A stretch of 64,000 nt of DNA from Peribacillus sp. FSL P2-0133. Lineage in GTDB: Bacteria; Bacillota; Bacilli; Bacillales; DSM-1321. The number at the start of each line of letters is the position of its first letter. Within the stretch, counting starts at the first letter, position 1. This document shows positions 18,259 to 26,540 of this stretch, piece by piece. The stretch lies in contig NZ_CP150254.1 in assembly GCF_037975445.1 (NCBI RefSeq), positions 3,098,001 to 3,162,000 on the forward strand, in the 5' to 3' direction. The translations under genes were made by a program, and so were the position numbers. The notes below the pieces were generated by a model. The model was given only the letters and a program-made list of their open reading frames with translations. It made no database searches and had not been told where the DNA came from.

Positions 18259-19000
18259 AAGCTCCCCCCCCACTCACTTCATGAATTCGTTCCGATATGG
18301 CTTGTTCAATCTTTGGGTGATAACCTAGATATCGGCAAAGTATGAATTTCTGCTTACCCTTTTTTTGAATCTTTTTTATTCCATTTTCGATGGACTGCAT
18401 TAAGAGACCGGTAAACAATAGGTAAGGAATGATAAATACTAAGTTTGGTCGAGATTCCTCTGCGAATTCCAATGCTTCTCCAAAGCTTGGTGTAGCAGCT
18501 GTCAAATAACACTCTTGCACACGGATTTTTGGAAACCTGTTCCTTAGCAAATCGGCCAATCGAGACAAATCCCTTTTCACGTCGGGATCACTGCTGCCCC
18601 TTCCAACCAATAAAACTAAGGAATCCTCCGTAACCCTTACATTTGTTTCCTCCAACCGTTCCACTAAAATGTCAACCATTTTATCACTGACACCAATTGG
18701 CCTTCCGTATTTCAAGTCAATGGCTGGGTACCGTTCTTTCATTTTGTTCAATATGACTGGAATATCATGTTTTGCATGTACAGCTGTTAGCAATAGAACT
18801 GGAATGGCAATGATTCTCGTCGCACCTTTTTGTACACATCGTTCGTACGCCTCTTCAATCGTAGGAGTTTCCAATTCCAAGAAGCAATACTCCTGAATGG
18901 AATTTGGCTGTGCTTGCATACAAACTTTAATAAAATCAATGGCTTGGGCTGAAGCTTCTTTAACACGGCTGCCATGGCAAATATATAAAATGGCTTCCAT
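18239..19000 (-). CDS. sirB: Sirohydrochlorin ferrochelatase
   Basis: Inserts Fe2+ into sirohydrochlorin to make siroheme, the cofactor of the sulfite reductase encoded upstream. The 253 residues contain the CbiX-type start YICHGSRVKEA (about 6-16, metal-binding His) and the second-half repeat LLVGRGSSDPDVKRDLSRL (about 129-147). The protein shows the usual two-domain internal duplication. The ATG overlaps the sumT stop as TAATG. Its 3' end contains a run of eight G residues (18264-18271, reverse strand), which also forms the ribosome binding site of sirC. Confidence 0.92.
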   Translation of the reverse strand: MEAILYICHGSRVKEASAQAIDFIKVCMQAQPNSIQEYCFLELETPTIEEAYERCVQKGATRIIAIPVLLLTAVHAKHDIPVILNKMKERYPAIDLKYGRPIGVSDKMVDILVERLEETNVRVTEDSLVLLVGRGSSDPDVKRDLSRLADLLRNRFPKIRVQECYLTAATPSFGEALEFAEESRPNLVFIIPYLLFTGLLMQSIENGIKKIQKKGKQKFILCRYLGYHPKIEQAISERIHEVSGGGAYVSNYA

Positions 19001-19776
19001 TAAAATGCCTCATTCGCCAACAAATTTTCGGTTTGTTTTCCTTCAAACCATTTGATTTTTTCTCGTAAATTAACGACATCGCCCACGACTATCATACAAG
19101 GATTCGCAATCTGTTCGTTATTGGCCGTTTCCACTACATTAGCCAAAGTACTGACAGCTGTTTTTTGCGTTTTTAATGTCCCCCAATGAATAAGGGCTAC
19201 AGGAGTCTCTGGACTTTTTCCATGCTCCAAAAGTTTTCCTTGAATATATGGCAGGTTTTTAACACCCATGTAAATGGCTAATGTATCGATTCCTTTTGCA
19301 AGGGATTCCCACTTGATATTGTCCTCTTCATCCTTTTTCCGATGACCGGTAATAATTGCAAAAGATGAAGCATGGTCCCTATGTGTAACTGGAATTCCCG
19401 CATAAGCTGTAGCGGCGATACCAGCCGTAATTCCTGGAACGATTTCAAAGCTCACGCCACTTTTGGCAAGGGCTTCCGCTTCCTCCCCGCCTCTCCCAAA
19501 GACGAATGGATCGCCGCCTTTCAAACGGGTGACTATTTTTCCCTTTTTTGCATATTTGACCAGGAACCGATTGATGGTATCCTGCTGCAATAAATGATAA
19601 TCCGGCAGTTTACCGCAATTAATCAGCTCTACACCGTCTTTTGCATGATTCAAAAGTTCTTTATTGACAAGTCGATCATATAAAATGACATCAGCTTCTT
19701 GAATGCATTTTAATCCTTTTAATGTAATTAAATCTGGATCTCCGGGACCGGCTCCTACTAGATATACTTTCCCCAT
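19000..19776 (-). CDS. sumT: Uroporphyrinogen-III C-methyltransferase
   Basis: Transfers two methyl groups from SAM to uroporphyrinogen III, giving precorrin-2. The 258 residues carry the tetrapyrrole methylase motifs VYLVGAGPGDPDLITLKG (about 4-21), VTRLKGGDPFVFGRGGEEA (about 82-100) and GIPVTHRDHASSF (about 127-139). The length fits a stand-alone SUMT rather than a HemD or CysG fusion. It forms, with sirB and sirC, the siroheme branch of the operon. Confidence 0.95.
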   Translation of the reverse strand: MGKVYLVGAGPGDPDLITLKGLKCIQEADVILYDRLVNKELLNHAKDGVELINCGKLPDYHLLQQDTINRFLVKYAKKGKIVTRLKGGDPFVFGRGGEEAEALAKSGVSFEIVPGITAGIAATAYAGIPVTHRDHASSFAIITGHRKKDEEDNIKWESLAKGIDTLAIYMGVKNLPYIQGKLLEHGKSPETPVALIHWGTLKTQKTAVSTLANVVETANNEQIANPCMIVVGDVVNLREKIKWFEGKQTENLLANEAF

Positions 19777-19795
19777 TTATGCAACCTGCCTTCCC

Positions 19796-20011
19796 TTAGA
19801 GAATCGTTTCGAATTCCGATAAAACGAAACCTGCTCCATTTTTAATTTTCTTTTTTTCATATAATGAGATGTCATCCACTTCAGGCATTTTCAAAAAATG
19901 TTTTTCCAGCTCGATATCAACAAGTTCAAACGCCTTTTCATCCGAATCGGCAACAATGATGACATGGATTGGTTTTTCCTTGATAGTGACTTCGAAACGG
20001 TATAGATTCAT
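19796..20011 (-). CDS. DUF3906 family small protein
   Basis: A 71-residue soluble protein beginning MNLYRFEVTIKEKPIHVIIV. It matches the small DUF3906 family often found between sulfite reductase and sumT in Bacillus sulfur operons. It has no cysteine and no obvious catalytic residue. The fold is probably a compact alpha/beta domain. The role is unknown; position suggests a helper of sulfite reduction or siroheme handling. Confidence 0.75.
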   Translation of the reverse strand: MNLYRFEVTIKEKPIHVIIVADSDEKAFELVDIELEKHFLKMPEVDDISLYEKKKIKNGAGFVLSEFETIL

Positions 20012-20031
20012 GGATTGCTTACCTTCCCCTA

Positions 20032-21657
20032 TTAAACGGCCACTTCCGTTAATATATCATCAAGCTTACTTTGTAACTGCGATATCCCTACCCTTTCCAC
20101 AAAATCAAGAAAGGTTTCTGATAGAAGTTTTGTTTCTTTGAAAAATAGGATCAGTTCTTTCAGAACATGATAGAGCTGTTCAGCTTCCACTTTTCCTTTA
20201 AGTTTTTCATTGAACTTACCGCCTTCATTCAGCGTTCCTCCGACGTATATCTCAAAAGCTTCGACCATCTTTTTGTCCTGGTTTTTCATTTTTATGCCTT
20301 GAAGCCCTATTTCAGCGATGGCTCTTTGACCGCAATTATTCGGACAACCGACCATATGCATCCTTACAGGTACATCGAGATCTATTTCCTTGTCCAATGA
20401 TTCAGATATGGTCCTCATTCGTTTTTTTGTTTCAACGAGTGCCAGGTTACAATACTCGATGCCTGTACAAGAAACGGAATAACCAATGAATTTTTTTGGT
20501 TGATATGGAAATCTTTCAAAGATGGATTCCTGTTTTAATTCCTCAAGTTTTGCATCCGGCACATTTGGAATGATTAGATTTTGAGAATTACAGTTTCGGA
20601 TTTCACCATTTCCATATCTCTTCGCAAGTTCGGCAAACTCAATCACTTCGTCTGGATTTAGACGACCAACTGGTATATTGACTCCAACATAATTCAGACC
20701 ATCTTGCTTTTGTTTATGGATGCCGTAGAAATAGCCTGCATTCCATCCCTTCACCGCACTTTCACCCTTTTCAGGAAGCGGACCGGTGTACTCCAGCAAT
20801 TTTTCCTTGAATTGTTCAGGACCCCAATCAGCGACAAGGAATTTCAAACGCGAGCGATGACGTTTTTCACGGTACCCAAAGTCACGGAATATCGTCGTGA
20901 TGGCGGCCGCTACTTCGACTGTTTTTTCAGGTAAAATGAATAAGTCAAGTTCTTCTGCCAGCATCGGAACGGAGGATAGCCCACCGCCTACTTTCACGTG
21001 AAAACCAACTTCCGTTACTCCATCAATTACTTTAGTGGCTGGATTGAATGAAACACAGTTGATTTCAGCATTTGAAGCATTATGGATATTAGCACTAATG
21101 GACATTTTATATTTCCTAGGAAGGTTCGAATAGTCTTCGTTAAGGCGGAAATACTCAAATACATCATAAAGTACTTCGCGTGTATCAAAAAGTTCGTCAG
21201 GATCGATGCCTGCCAATGCATTACCGATGATATTACGTGTGATATCACCACATGCACCGGCCGTAGTCAGTCCAACCTTTTCCAAACGGTTTAAGATATC
21301 CGGGACTTGTTCGATGGTCAACCAGTGGAATTGAATGGCTTGACGGGTTGTAATATCATATACATCCCTCCCATAATCTTTAGCGATGTTAGCTAGAGTT
21401 ATCTGTTGATCATAAGTCAGGATACCTCCGGGAATAACGACACGCATCATCCAGTAACCAGCTTCTTTTGGCCGTTGCAGGTATAGACCTGCCCACTTGA
21501 ACATATCCCAATTCTCTTTAGGGATGGAATCAAAACCATTTGCAGCGTAATGTGGAATATCATCGAATATCTTCAATCCGTCTTTTTCCAATTTCCAGAT
21601 TTCCGTTTTATTTTTAGCGATTAGTGGATTTTCCGACCAAAATTTCTCGTAAACCAT
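20032..21657 (-). CDS. Ferredoxin-type nitrite/sulfite reductase (assimilatory sulfite reductase)
   Basis: Six-electron reduction of sulfite to sulfide using siroheme and a [4Fe-4S] cluster. The 541 residues have two ferredoxin-like halves, with WMMRVVIPGGILT and TTRQAIQFHWLTIEQVPDIL in the N-terminal half. The cluster ligands are visible as CTGIEYC (Cys-x5-Cys, near residue 428) and GCPNNCGQ (Cys-x3-Cys, near residue 468). Its place between cysC and sumT makes sulfite the likely substrate, although the family also reduces nitrite. B. subtilis uses the flavoprotein CysJI for the same step. Confidence 0.93.
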   Translation of the reverse strand: MVYEKFWSENPLIAKNKTEIWKLEKDGLKIFDDIPHYAANGFDSIPKENWDMFKWAGLYLQRPKEAGYWMMRVVIPGGILTYDQQITLANIAKDYGRDVYDITTRQAIQFHWLTIEQVPDILNRLEKVGLTTAGACGDITRNIIGNALAGIDPDELFDTREVLYDVFEYFRLNEDYSNLPRKYKMSISANIHNASNAEINCVSFNPATKVIDGVTEVGFHVKVGGGLSSVPMLAEELDLFILPEKTVEVAAAITTIFRDFGYREKRHRSRLKFLVADWGPEQFKEKLLEYTGPLPEKGESAVKGWNAGYFYGIHKQKQDGLNYVGVNIPVGRLNPDEVIEFAELAKRYGNGEIRNCNSQNLIIPNVPDAKLEELKQESIFERFPYQPKKFIGYSVSCTGIEYCNLALVETKKRMRTISESLDKEIDLDVPVRMHMVGCPNNCGQRAIAEIGLQGIKMKNQDKKMVEAFEIYVGGTLNEGGKFNEKLKGKVEAEQLYHVLKELILFFKETKLLSETFLDFVERVGISQLQSKLDDILTEVAV

Positions 21658-21673
21658 TACATTTCCTCCTTGA

Positions 21674-22273
21674 TTAGATCGCTTTCTTTGCTGTCAAATA
21701 GCCGATTACCTGTTCAACGCACTCTTCAATGCTATATTGGTCGGATTCTAAAATGATTTCCGGTTGTTCTGGTTCTTCGTAAGGAGAGTCGATTCCGGTA
21801 AAATCTTTAATGATTCCTTTACGCGCCTTGTCATAAAGACCTTTTGGATCACGCACTTCGCACTCTTCGATCGGACACTTTATGTATACTTCAATAAACT
21901 CCCCTTCTTCGAGTAAATCACGTACAATCTGCCGATCTGCCCTGAATGGGGATATGAAGGCGGTCAATACGAACTGCCCACTATCCACGAATAACTTAGA
22001 AACCTCACCGATCCGCCTAATATTCTCGGTTCGATCCTCTTCAGAAAAACCTAAATCTTTGTTTAAACCGTGGCGGATATTATCACCATCCAAAACATAA
22101 CTTCGAATATTCCGATTATATAACTCTTTAGCGACCGCGTTAGCAATCGTTGATTTTCCGGATCCCGAGAGCCCTGTAAACCATAGAACTGTGCTTTCAT
22201 GCCCGTTTTGCTTCCGGCGGAGCTCCTTGGTCAATGACGTTTCATGCCAAGTGACATTCGTACTTTTACTCAT
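21674..22273 (-). CDS. cysC: Adenylylsulfate kinase
   Basis: Phosphorylates APS to PAPS. The 199-residue protein has the P-loop GLSGSGKST (about 34-42) and the [20 protein letters not shown] block (about 60-79) typical of APS kinases. [15 protein letters not shown] (about 106-120) is also present. It lies 16 bp upstream of the sulfite reductase and 43 bp downstream of sat. Confidence 0.96.
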   Translation of the reverse strand: MSKSTNVTWHETSLTKELRRKQNGHESTVLWFTGLSGSGKSTIANAVAKELYNRNIRSYVLDGDNIRHGLNKDLGFSEEDRTENIRRIGEVSKLFVDSGQFVLTAFISPFRADRQIVRDLLEEGEFIEVYIKCPIEECEVRDPKGLYDKARKGIIKDFTGIDSPYEEPEQPEIILESDQYSIEECVEQVIGYLTAKKAI

Positions 22274-22316
22274 ATAATAATCCCCCTCTTCATGTGATCC
22301 TTCAATTTATGTCCAA

Positions 22317-23465
22317 TCAGTTAAAAACTTCATTCTTTTTTAGACCTTCGATCAACACCTCGATGACCTCTTTACGGCTAAAGGTAGCTGGAGGAATTTC
22401 TCCATTACGCAACATTTCCCTAACCTTCGTTCCAGACAGGATGACATGGTCTTCCTTCCCGTGCGGACAAGTTTTAGCGGAAGCCATATTGCCACATGCT
22501 TTACAGTAAAAACTATGTTCAAAGAATAATAACGTGATCCCTAACTCATCGGCGTTAAAATTCCCAAAGATTTTTTGAGCATCATATGTGCCATAATAAT
22601 CGCCCACACCCGCATGATCACGTCCGACGATAAAATGGGTGCAACCATAATTTTTACGGACCATCGCATGGAAAATGGCTTCTCTAGGTCCTGCATAACG
22701 CATGGCAGCAGGGAAAACTGCAAGAGAGACGCGATCCTTAGGATAATATTTTTCAAGCAGCACTTTATAACTTTCCATTCTTACATCTGCCGGAATGTCA
22801 TCGGATTTAGTGGCACCTACGAGAGGATTTAAGAATAAGCCGTCGACAATCTCCAATGCTGTCTTTTGAATGTATTCATGTGCACGGTGAACAGGGTTCC
22901 TCGTTTGGAAACCAACAACCGTTTCCCATCCTTTTTCAGCAAAAGCTTTCCTTGTCTCGACCGGGTCCAGATAATTAGCTTGAAATAGCGGACGCTCTAT
23001 TCTCTTAATCAACTTTATTTCCCCGCCGACATATACATCACCGCGGTTATATAAATTTTTCACTCCGGGATGCTTCTCATCATCCGTTTGATATACTAAT
23101 GTCGCTTCCAATTGCTTATCCGGAGTGTAAATATCGGAAACGGTGAGAACCCCGTATGTTTCACCTTCATGAGTCAACTTTACTTCTTCACCTATAGTAA
23201 GGGTTTCTGCAGTTTCTTCGGTCAAAGGCAGCGTAATCGGGATGCTCCATACATGCCCGCTGCTAAGCCTCATATCCTTGACCACTGCCTCATAGTCACT
23301 TTTTGTAAAGAATCCTTTAATCGGACTGTAGGCACCAGTGCCTATCAATTCAAGATCACTTAAAGCAATTTCATCGATTTCGATTGATTTTGTTAATTTA
23401 CTAAAATCATATTTTGGTTCCCAAAGATCAATTAATGTTCCTCCGTGCGGTAAACTGATTGTCAT
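22317..23465 (-). CDS. sat: Sulfate adenylyltransferase (ATP sulfurylase)
   Basis: Activates sulfate with ATP to APS. The 382 residues contain the catalytic [11 protein letters not shown] motif (about 187-197), GRDHAGVG (about 286-293) and a C-terminal zinc-binding group ([16 protein letters not shown], about 327-342). [13 protein letters not shown] is conserved near the end. It is the monomeric Bacillus-type enzyme without a fused kinase. It lies directly after cysH. Confidence 0.96.
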   Translation of the reverse strand: MTISLPHGGTLIDLWEPKYDFSKLTKSIEIDEIALSDLELIGTGAYSPIKGFFTKSDYEAVVKDMRLSSGHVWSIPITLPLTEETAETLTIGEEVKLTHEGETYGVLTVSDIYTPDKQLEATLVYQTDDEKHPGVKNLYNRGDVYVGGEIKLIKRIERPLFQANYLDPVETRKAFAEKGWETVVGFQTRNPVHRAHEYIQKTALEIVDGLFLNPLVGATKSDDIPADVRMESYKVLLEKYYPKDRVSLAVFPAAMRYAGPREAIFHAMVRKNYGCTHFIVGRDHAGVGDYYGTYDAQKIFGNFNADELGITLLFFEHSFYCKACGNMASAKTCPHGKEDHVILSGTKVREMLRNGEIPPATFSRKEVIEVLIEGLKKNEVFN

Positions 23466-23494
23466 GCTAAATTCCCCCTATGGTTTCTATTTAT

Positions 23495-24211
23495 TTATGA
23501 TAAATGCAATCCGCATTCCGTTTTTTGGGCTCCTTGCCAACGGCCTGAGCGTAAATCATCTGCATTGAATGCAGGTGCTGTACACGTTTTACATCCAATG
23601 CTCGGATATCCATTATCATGCAGGATATTATATGGAAGTCCGTTTTTGTGGGCGTAGCGCCAAACATCTTTCCATGTCCAATGTATGAGTGGACATACTT
23701 TAACTGACTTGAACTTATTATCCTTATTGATATACTCGGTTAAAGCCCTTGTTTCGGATTGCTCCCTCCGCAGTCCCGAAAGCCAGGCTGTTGCCGTTGA
23801 AAGCACATCGGTAAGCGGTATGATTTTACGGATGTTACAACACTTATTGGAATCACTAAGCCATAATTCATCCCCATATTCCGCTGCTTGCTCCTCAAGC
23901 GTCAAGGCGGGTTTCTTCATTTCGATCAAAAGCTTTGGATAGCGCTTTTTCACTTGCTCGATCAATTGGTAAGTCTCCTCAAAATGAACATCTGTATCAA
24001 GGAAAACAATTTTTGCCGAAGGGTTGACCTTCGCCAATAAATCCGTAAGCACGATGCCTTCAATACCAAAACTGCAAGCATAAATCAGTTTGCTTCCATA
24101 ATGGTCATTCGCCCATTGCAGAACTTCCAAAGCACCTTTTGTTTCACTGTCTTCAGGAAATACGGGGAATTCCCCTGTATTGAAATTTTCATAGTTTATT
24201 AATCCAGCCAA
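23495..24211 (-). CDS. cysH: Phosphoadenylyl-sulfate (PAPS) reductase
   Basis: Reduces PAPS/APS to sulfite with thioredoxin. The 238 residues show YACSFGIEGIVLTDLL (the pyrophosphate loop, about 44-59) and NKCCNIRKIIPL (the first CC pair of the [4Fe-4S] cluster, about 127-138). LSGLRREQSETRA (about 149-161) and CPLIHWTWKDVWRY are followed by GCKTCTAPA, the second Cys pair. ECGLHLS is the C-terminal catalytic cysteine tail. The CC/CxxC cluster ligands indicate the APS-capable type. It starts at TTG 24211 after GAGGGGG. Confidence 0.95.
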   Translation of the reverse strand: MAGLINYENFNTGEFPVFPEDSETKGALEVLQWANDHYGSKLIYACSFGIEGIVLTDLLAKVNPSAKIVFLDTDVHFEETYQLIEQVKKRYPKLLIEMKKPALTLEEQAAEYGDELWLSDSNKCCNIRKIIPLTDVLSTATAWLSGLRREQSETRALTEYINKDNKFKSVKVCPLIHWTWKDVWRYAHKNGLPYNILHDNGYPSIGCKTCTAPAFNADDLRSGRWQGAQKTECGLHLS

Positions 24212-24238
24212 CTTTGTAGCCCCCTCTAAAAACTTGCT

Positions 24239-24358
24239 GTATCAGGTTAGAGTAACTGTTGATCAATACCCGTTTAAACTTCCCCAGTTTATTTGATTCT
24301 AGGAAAAAGAGACGAATCTAACCAATACTCTCTTTATATCAGTTAAACCCGCCTCTAG
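24239..24358 (-). ncRNA. Structured intercistronic RNA between yezD and cysH
   Basis: In the 168-bp gap between yezD and cysH the transcript can fold in two ways. AGAGGCG (24350-24356) pairs with CGTCTCT (24308-24314), a 7-bp stem with one G-U pair followed by TTTTTCC, which resembles a terminator. Alternatively GTATTGGTTAGA (24317-24328), inside the first hairpin's loop, pairs with TCTAACCTGATAC (24239-24251). The second structure would hold the sequence around the terminator arm apart from it. This suggests attenuation or processing between the two genes. The folding is by eye only. Confidence 0.45.
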
Positions 24359-24379
24359 TTTTTCTAGTCAGCAGATACC

Positions 24380-24523
24380 TTATTTAATTCTTAATTTTTC
24401 ATTTCTTTCCATTTGAATGATTTTACCATCCTGGACAATAAGTGTAATGGATCCATATTTCATTGATTTAAGCATTTCTTGAAGTCGTTCAAATATTTCT
24501 TCAAGCTGATTCTCTTTTTCCAA
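24380..24523 (-). CDS. yezD: YezD family small protein (DUF2292)
   Basis: A 47-residue gene, starting at TTG 24523 after AAAGGAGGAACTGGT. The product reads EKENQLEEIFERLQEMLKSM and then KYGSITLIVQDGKIIQMERN, which is the compact helix-plus-hairpin pattern of Bacillus YezD/DUF2292 proteins. These small proteins are repeatedly linked to sulfur assimilation loci. Here yezD lies between the S-box leader and cysH, so it is the first gene of the sulfur operon. The biochemical role is unknown. Confidence 0.85.
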   Translation of the reverse strand: MEKENQLEEIFERLQEMLKSMKYGSITLIVQDGKIIQMERNEKLRIK

Positions 24524-24645
24524 ACCAGTTCCTCCTTTAAGAAAATCCGCGAATATTTTATTTTCAACGCTGATTAAAAAAATTTCTTAGATTTATATAA
24601 TTCCATACAACCTTACATTGTTATGGTTTGCCTCAAAAAAAACAA

Positions 24646-24793
24646 AAATCTTTCCATGATGGAAAGATCCCAAGGTAAATATCTTTACCTTATCTTCCAA
24701 AATGATCAACATTTTGTTGGAGGTAGCACCTTGCATCCATCATGCAGGTTGCTGGACTTCAAAGGGCCAATTCCCTCCGTCGCTCTGGATAAG
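24646..24793 (-). ncRNA. SAM-I riboswitch (S-box) leader with terminator
   Basis: The reverse strand carries the S-box core: CTTATCCAGAG (24783-24793), GACGGAGGGA, TTGGCCC, TTTGAAGTCCAGCAACCTGC, GCAAGGTGCTACCTCCAACA and the closing P1 strand GATAAG (24689-24694). A terminator follows, with ATCTTTCC pairing with GGAAAGAT (24648-24668) before a long T-run. In this family SAM binding stabilises P1 and lets the terminator form, so transcription of yezD and the cys genes should fall when SAM is plentiful. Confidence 0.93.
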
Positions 24794-24806
24794 TTTTATT
24801 ATTTTA

Positions 24807-24835
24807 AATATTAACATATATTTAATCCTTGTCAA
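24807..24835 (-). promoter_or_regulatory. SigA promoter of the sulfur operon
   Basis: A perfect TTGACA -35 (24830-24835) and an AATATT -10 (24807-24812) are 17 bp apart. They lie about 14 bp upstream of the riboswitch P1 helix. Confidence 0.75.
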
Positions 24836-24932
24836 TGGAGTTTTCTTATAAAATAACTTGGTTTAATATTATGGATGAACTGTTATTTTTATACACACTA
24901 TTCAATTTATGATTTTATGTTCATATAAATAA

Positions 24933-24985
24933 GAAAATAGACTTGTCTTTTTAGATAAGGTCTCCAAAAAAATAAGTCTATTTTC
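24933..24985. terminator. 12-bp inverted repeat downstream of the SsuE-like gene
   Basis: GAAAATAGACTT (24933-24944) and AAGTCTATTTTC (24974-24985) are perfectly complementary, with a 29-nt loop. It lies about 90 bp past the end of the SsuE-like gene. It may be a loose terminator for that gene or another RNA structure; no T-run follows directly. Confidence 0.4.
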
Positions 24986-25071
24986 ATAAAAAGCCTATTA
25001 TTGTCGTATATCCTTACTTTAAAAAAATTCTCGAATTTCAGTCCTTTTGAAGAGGGGATTACTTGAAGTCA

Positions 25072-25605
25072 TTAATTTCTTAACTGTATCGCTTCTACAA
25101 ATTCTTGAACTTGACTCTGGACGCGATCAATTAAATGCGAATCAATAATCGGTTTTTCTGAATTCTGTTTATCTATTTCCTTATCTACAAAATAAATGCC
25201 CTGCAGCGGCTCGCCTTTTAATATTGAAATTAATGGTTTAAGCGCATAGTCAATCGCCAATAGATGCCTGTTACTTCCACCAATCATGATTGGCAGAACT
25301 GGCTTACCCTTAAAAGCACCTTCTGGCAGCAAATCAATCAAGGCTTTCAATACACCTGTATAAGAAGCCTTATAAACCGGTGAACCAATAATAATTCCTC
25401 TAGCTGCTTGAATTCTCTCTGAAAGCTTTAAGATATCTTCGCTATTATATTTCCCTTGAAATAAATCATCTGCTGAGAAATCCGTAATTGAGAAATAAGC
25501 TGTGGTAAATCCTTCGTTTTCGACTAATGATTGAATATGTTTTAGTGAAATGTCCGTTCTTGATGGTATAGCAGGACTTCCTGATAAAATTACGATATCG
25601 CTCAT
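25072..25605 (-). CDS. NADPH-dependent FMN reductase, SsuE-like
   Basis: A flavodoxin-like flavin reductase of 177 residues. It begins IVILSGSPAIPSRTDISLKHI, the phosphate-binding loop of the family, and contains GIIIGSPVYKASYTGVLKALIDLLP (about 70-94), typical of SsuE. SsuE supplies FMNH2 to sulfonate monooxygenases. It lies next to the sulfur operon, but no ssuABCD transporter or monooxygenase is adjacent. The two LLM monooxygenases encoded near 33 kb could be partners, but that is speculative. Confidence 0.85.
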   Translation of the reverse strand: MSDIVILSGSPAIPSRTDISLKHIQSLVENEGFTTAYFSITDFSADDLFQGKYNSEDILKLSERIQAARGIIIGSPVYKASYTGVLKALIDLLPEGAFKGKPVLPIMIGGSNRHLLAIDYALKPLISILKGEPLQGIYFVDKEIDKQNSEKPIIDSHLIDRVQSQVQEFVEAIQLRN

Positions 25606-25767
25606 TTAAAACCCCTCCTATGTTACATGTTTTAAAGATAAAATCTTCGTAAAGCATTTCGTGCAGCATGATTTTATCGTAATAGTCTGAAAAATATAAG
25701 TCAAATCTTACACTCGGGTTTAATGAATTCACTAGTTGACTTCATCGACTCTGAATGAAAATAAAAT

Positions 25768-25809
25768 GGTCATATTTGCGGCTTGATGCTCATGCCCTTC
25801 AATATGACC
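25768..25809 (-). terminator. Probable terminator of the TetR gene
   Basis: GGTCATATT and AATATGACC form a 9-bp stem closing a structured 24-nt loop. On the reverse strand ATTTTATTTTC follows, just past the TetR stop. Confidence 0.6.
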
Positions 25810-25815
25810 GTTTCA

Positions 25816-26403
25816 TTATGTATGATTTTGTTTACCATGAATACCATATACCAAAAGTTGAGCAATGCTCTTAATTCGTTCAGAAGTAAAATATGGCTCC
25901 TTTTTTTGTTGATGGATCTCATAATGTGTGGATAATGCCAATGTAAAAGAAATGATCCCCACATTAAATAGGATAATATCAGAGATATATTGTATCTCTC
26001 CGCTATCTATTCTCTTCTGTATTTCAATATGCTTGGCATTTGGCTTGAAAATCTGATCTACATATTGCTTTGAAATATCTTGATCGAATTGTGTTTCCCT
26101 AAATAATATCGAAAACTGTTCTTTATTTTCAAGAATTTTTTTTATCATGGTGCAAACATGATTCTCAACTAGTTCATCCGTAGATAGATGGCTAGTCCCA
26201 TCTTCGGATTCCTCTTTTTCAATAGGGGTAATTGTAGCCAAAAGCAAATCTTTTTTGCTGTCAAAGTATTTATAAATAGTAGCTTCGGAAACATTGCAAG
26301 CAGAGGCAATTTCATTCGTTCTTGTCATGTCAAAACCTTTAGTGGCAAAAAGAGTCCGGGCTACATTTATGATTCGTTCTTTGGTTTGCTGCCCTTTTTT
26401 CAA
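25816..26403 (-). CDS. TetR/AcrR family transcriptional regulator
   Basis: About 195 residues. The N-terminal helix-turn-helix domain is complete: ERIINVARTLFATKGFDMTR and then TNEIASACNVSEATIYKYFDSKKDLL (about 8-55). The C-terminal ligand-binding half is helical and unassigned. The TTG at 26403 is preferred over the in-frame TTG at 26412 because GAAGG then lies 8 nt upstream. It lies 138 bp downstream of an SDR gene in the same direction. A palindrome near that gene's start is a candidate operator for it. Confidence 0.88.
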   Translation of the reverse strand: MKKGQQTKERIINVARTLFATKGFDMTRTNEIASACNVSEATIYKYFDSKKDLLLATITPIEKEESEDGTSHLSTDELVENHVCTMIKKILENKEQFSILFRETQFDQDISKQYVDQIFKPNAKHIEIQKRIDSGEIQYISDIILFNVGIISFTLALSTHYEIHQQKKEPYFTSERIKSIAQLLVYGIHGKQNHT

Positions 26404-26540
26404 AAATATCAACCTTCTTTTATAAAGATAAGACCGGTTTTACCAATCTATTTTCCATGATATCTCGATGGTATCAATCGGTCAACATATTACCTTTGAT
26501 CTATTAGAATTCAATATTCCCATATATCATAAATAGAAAA

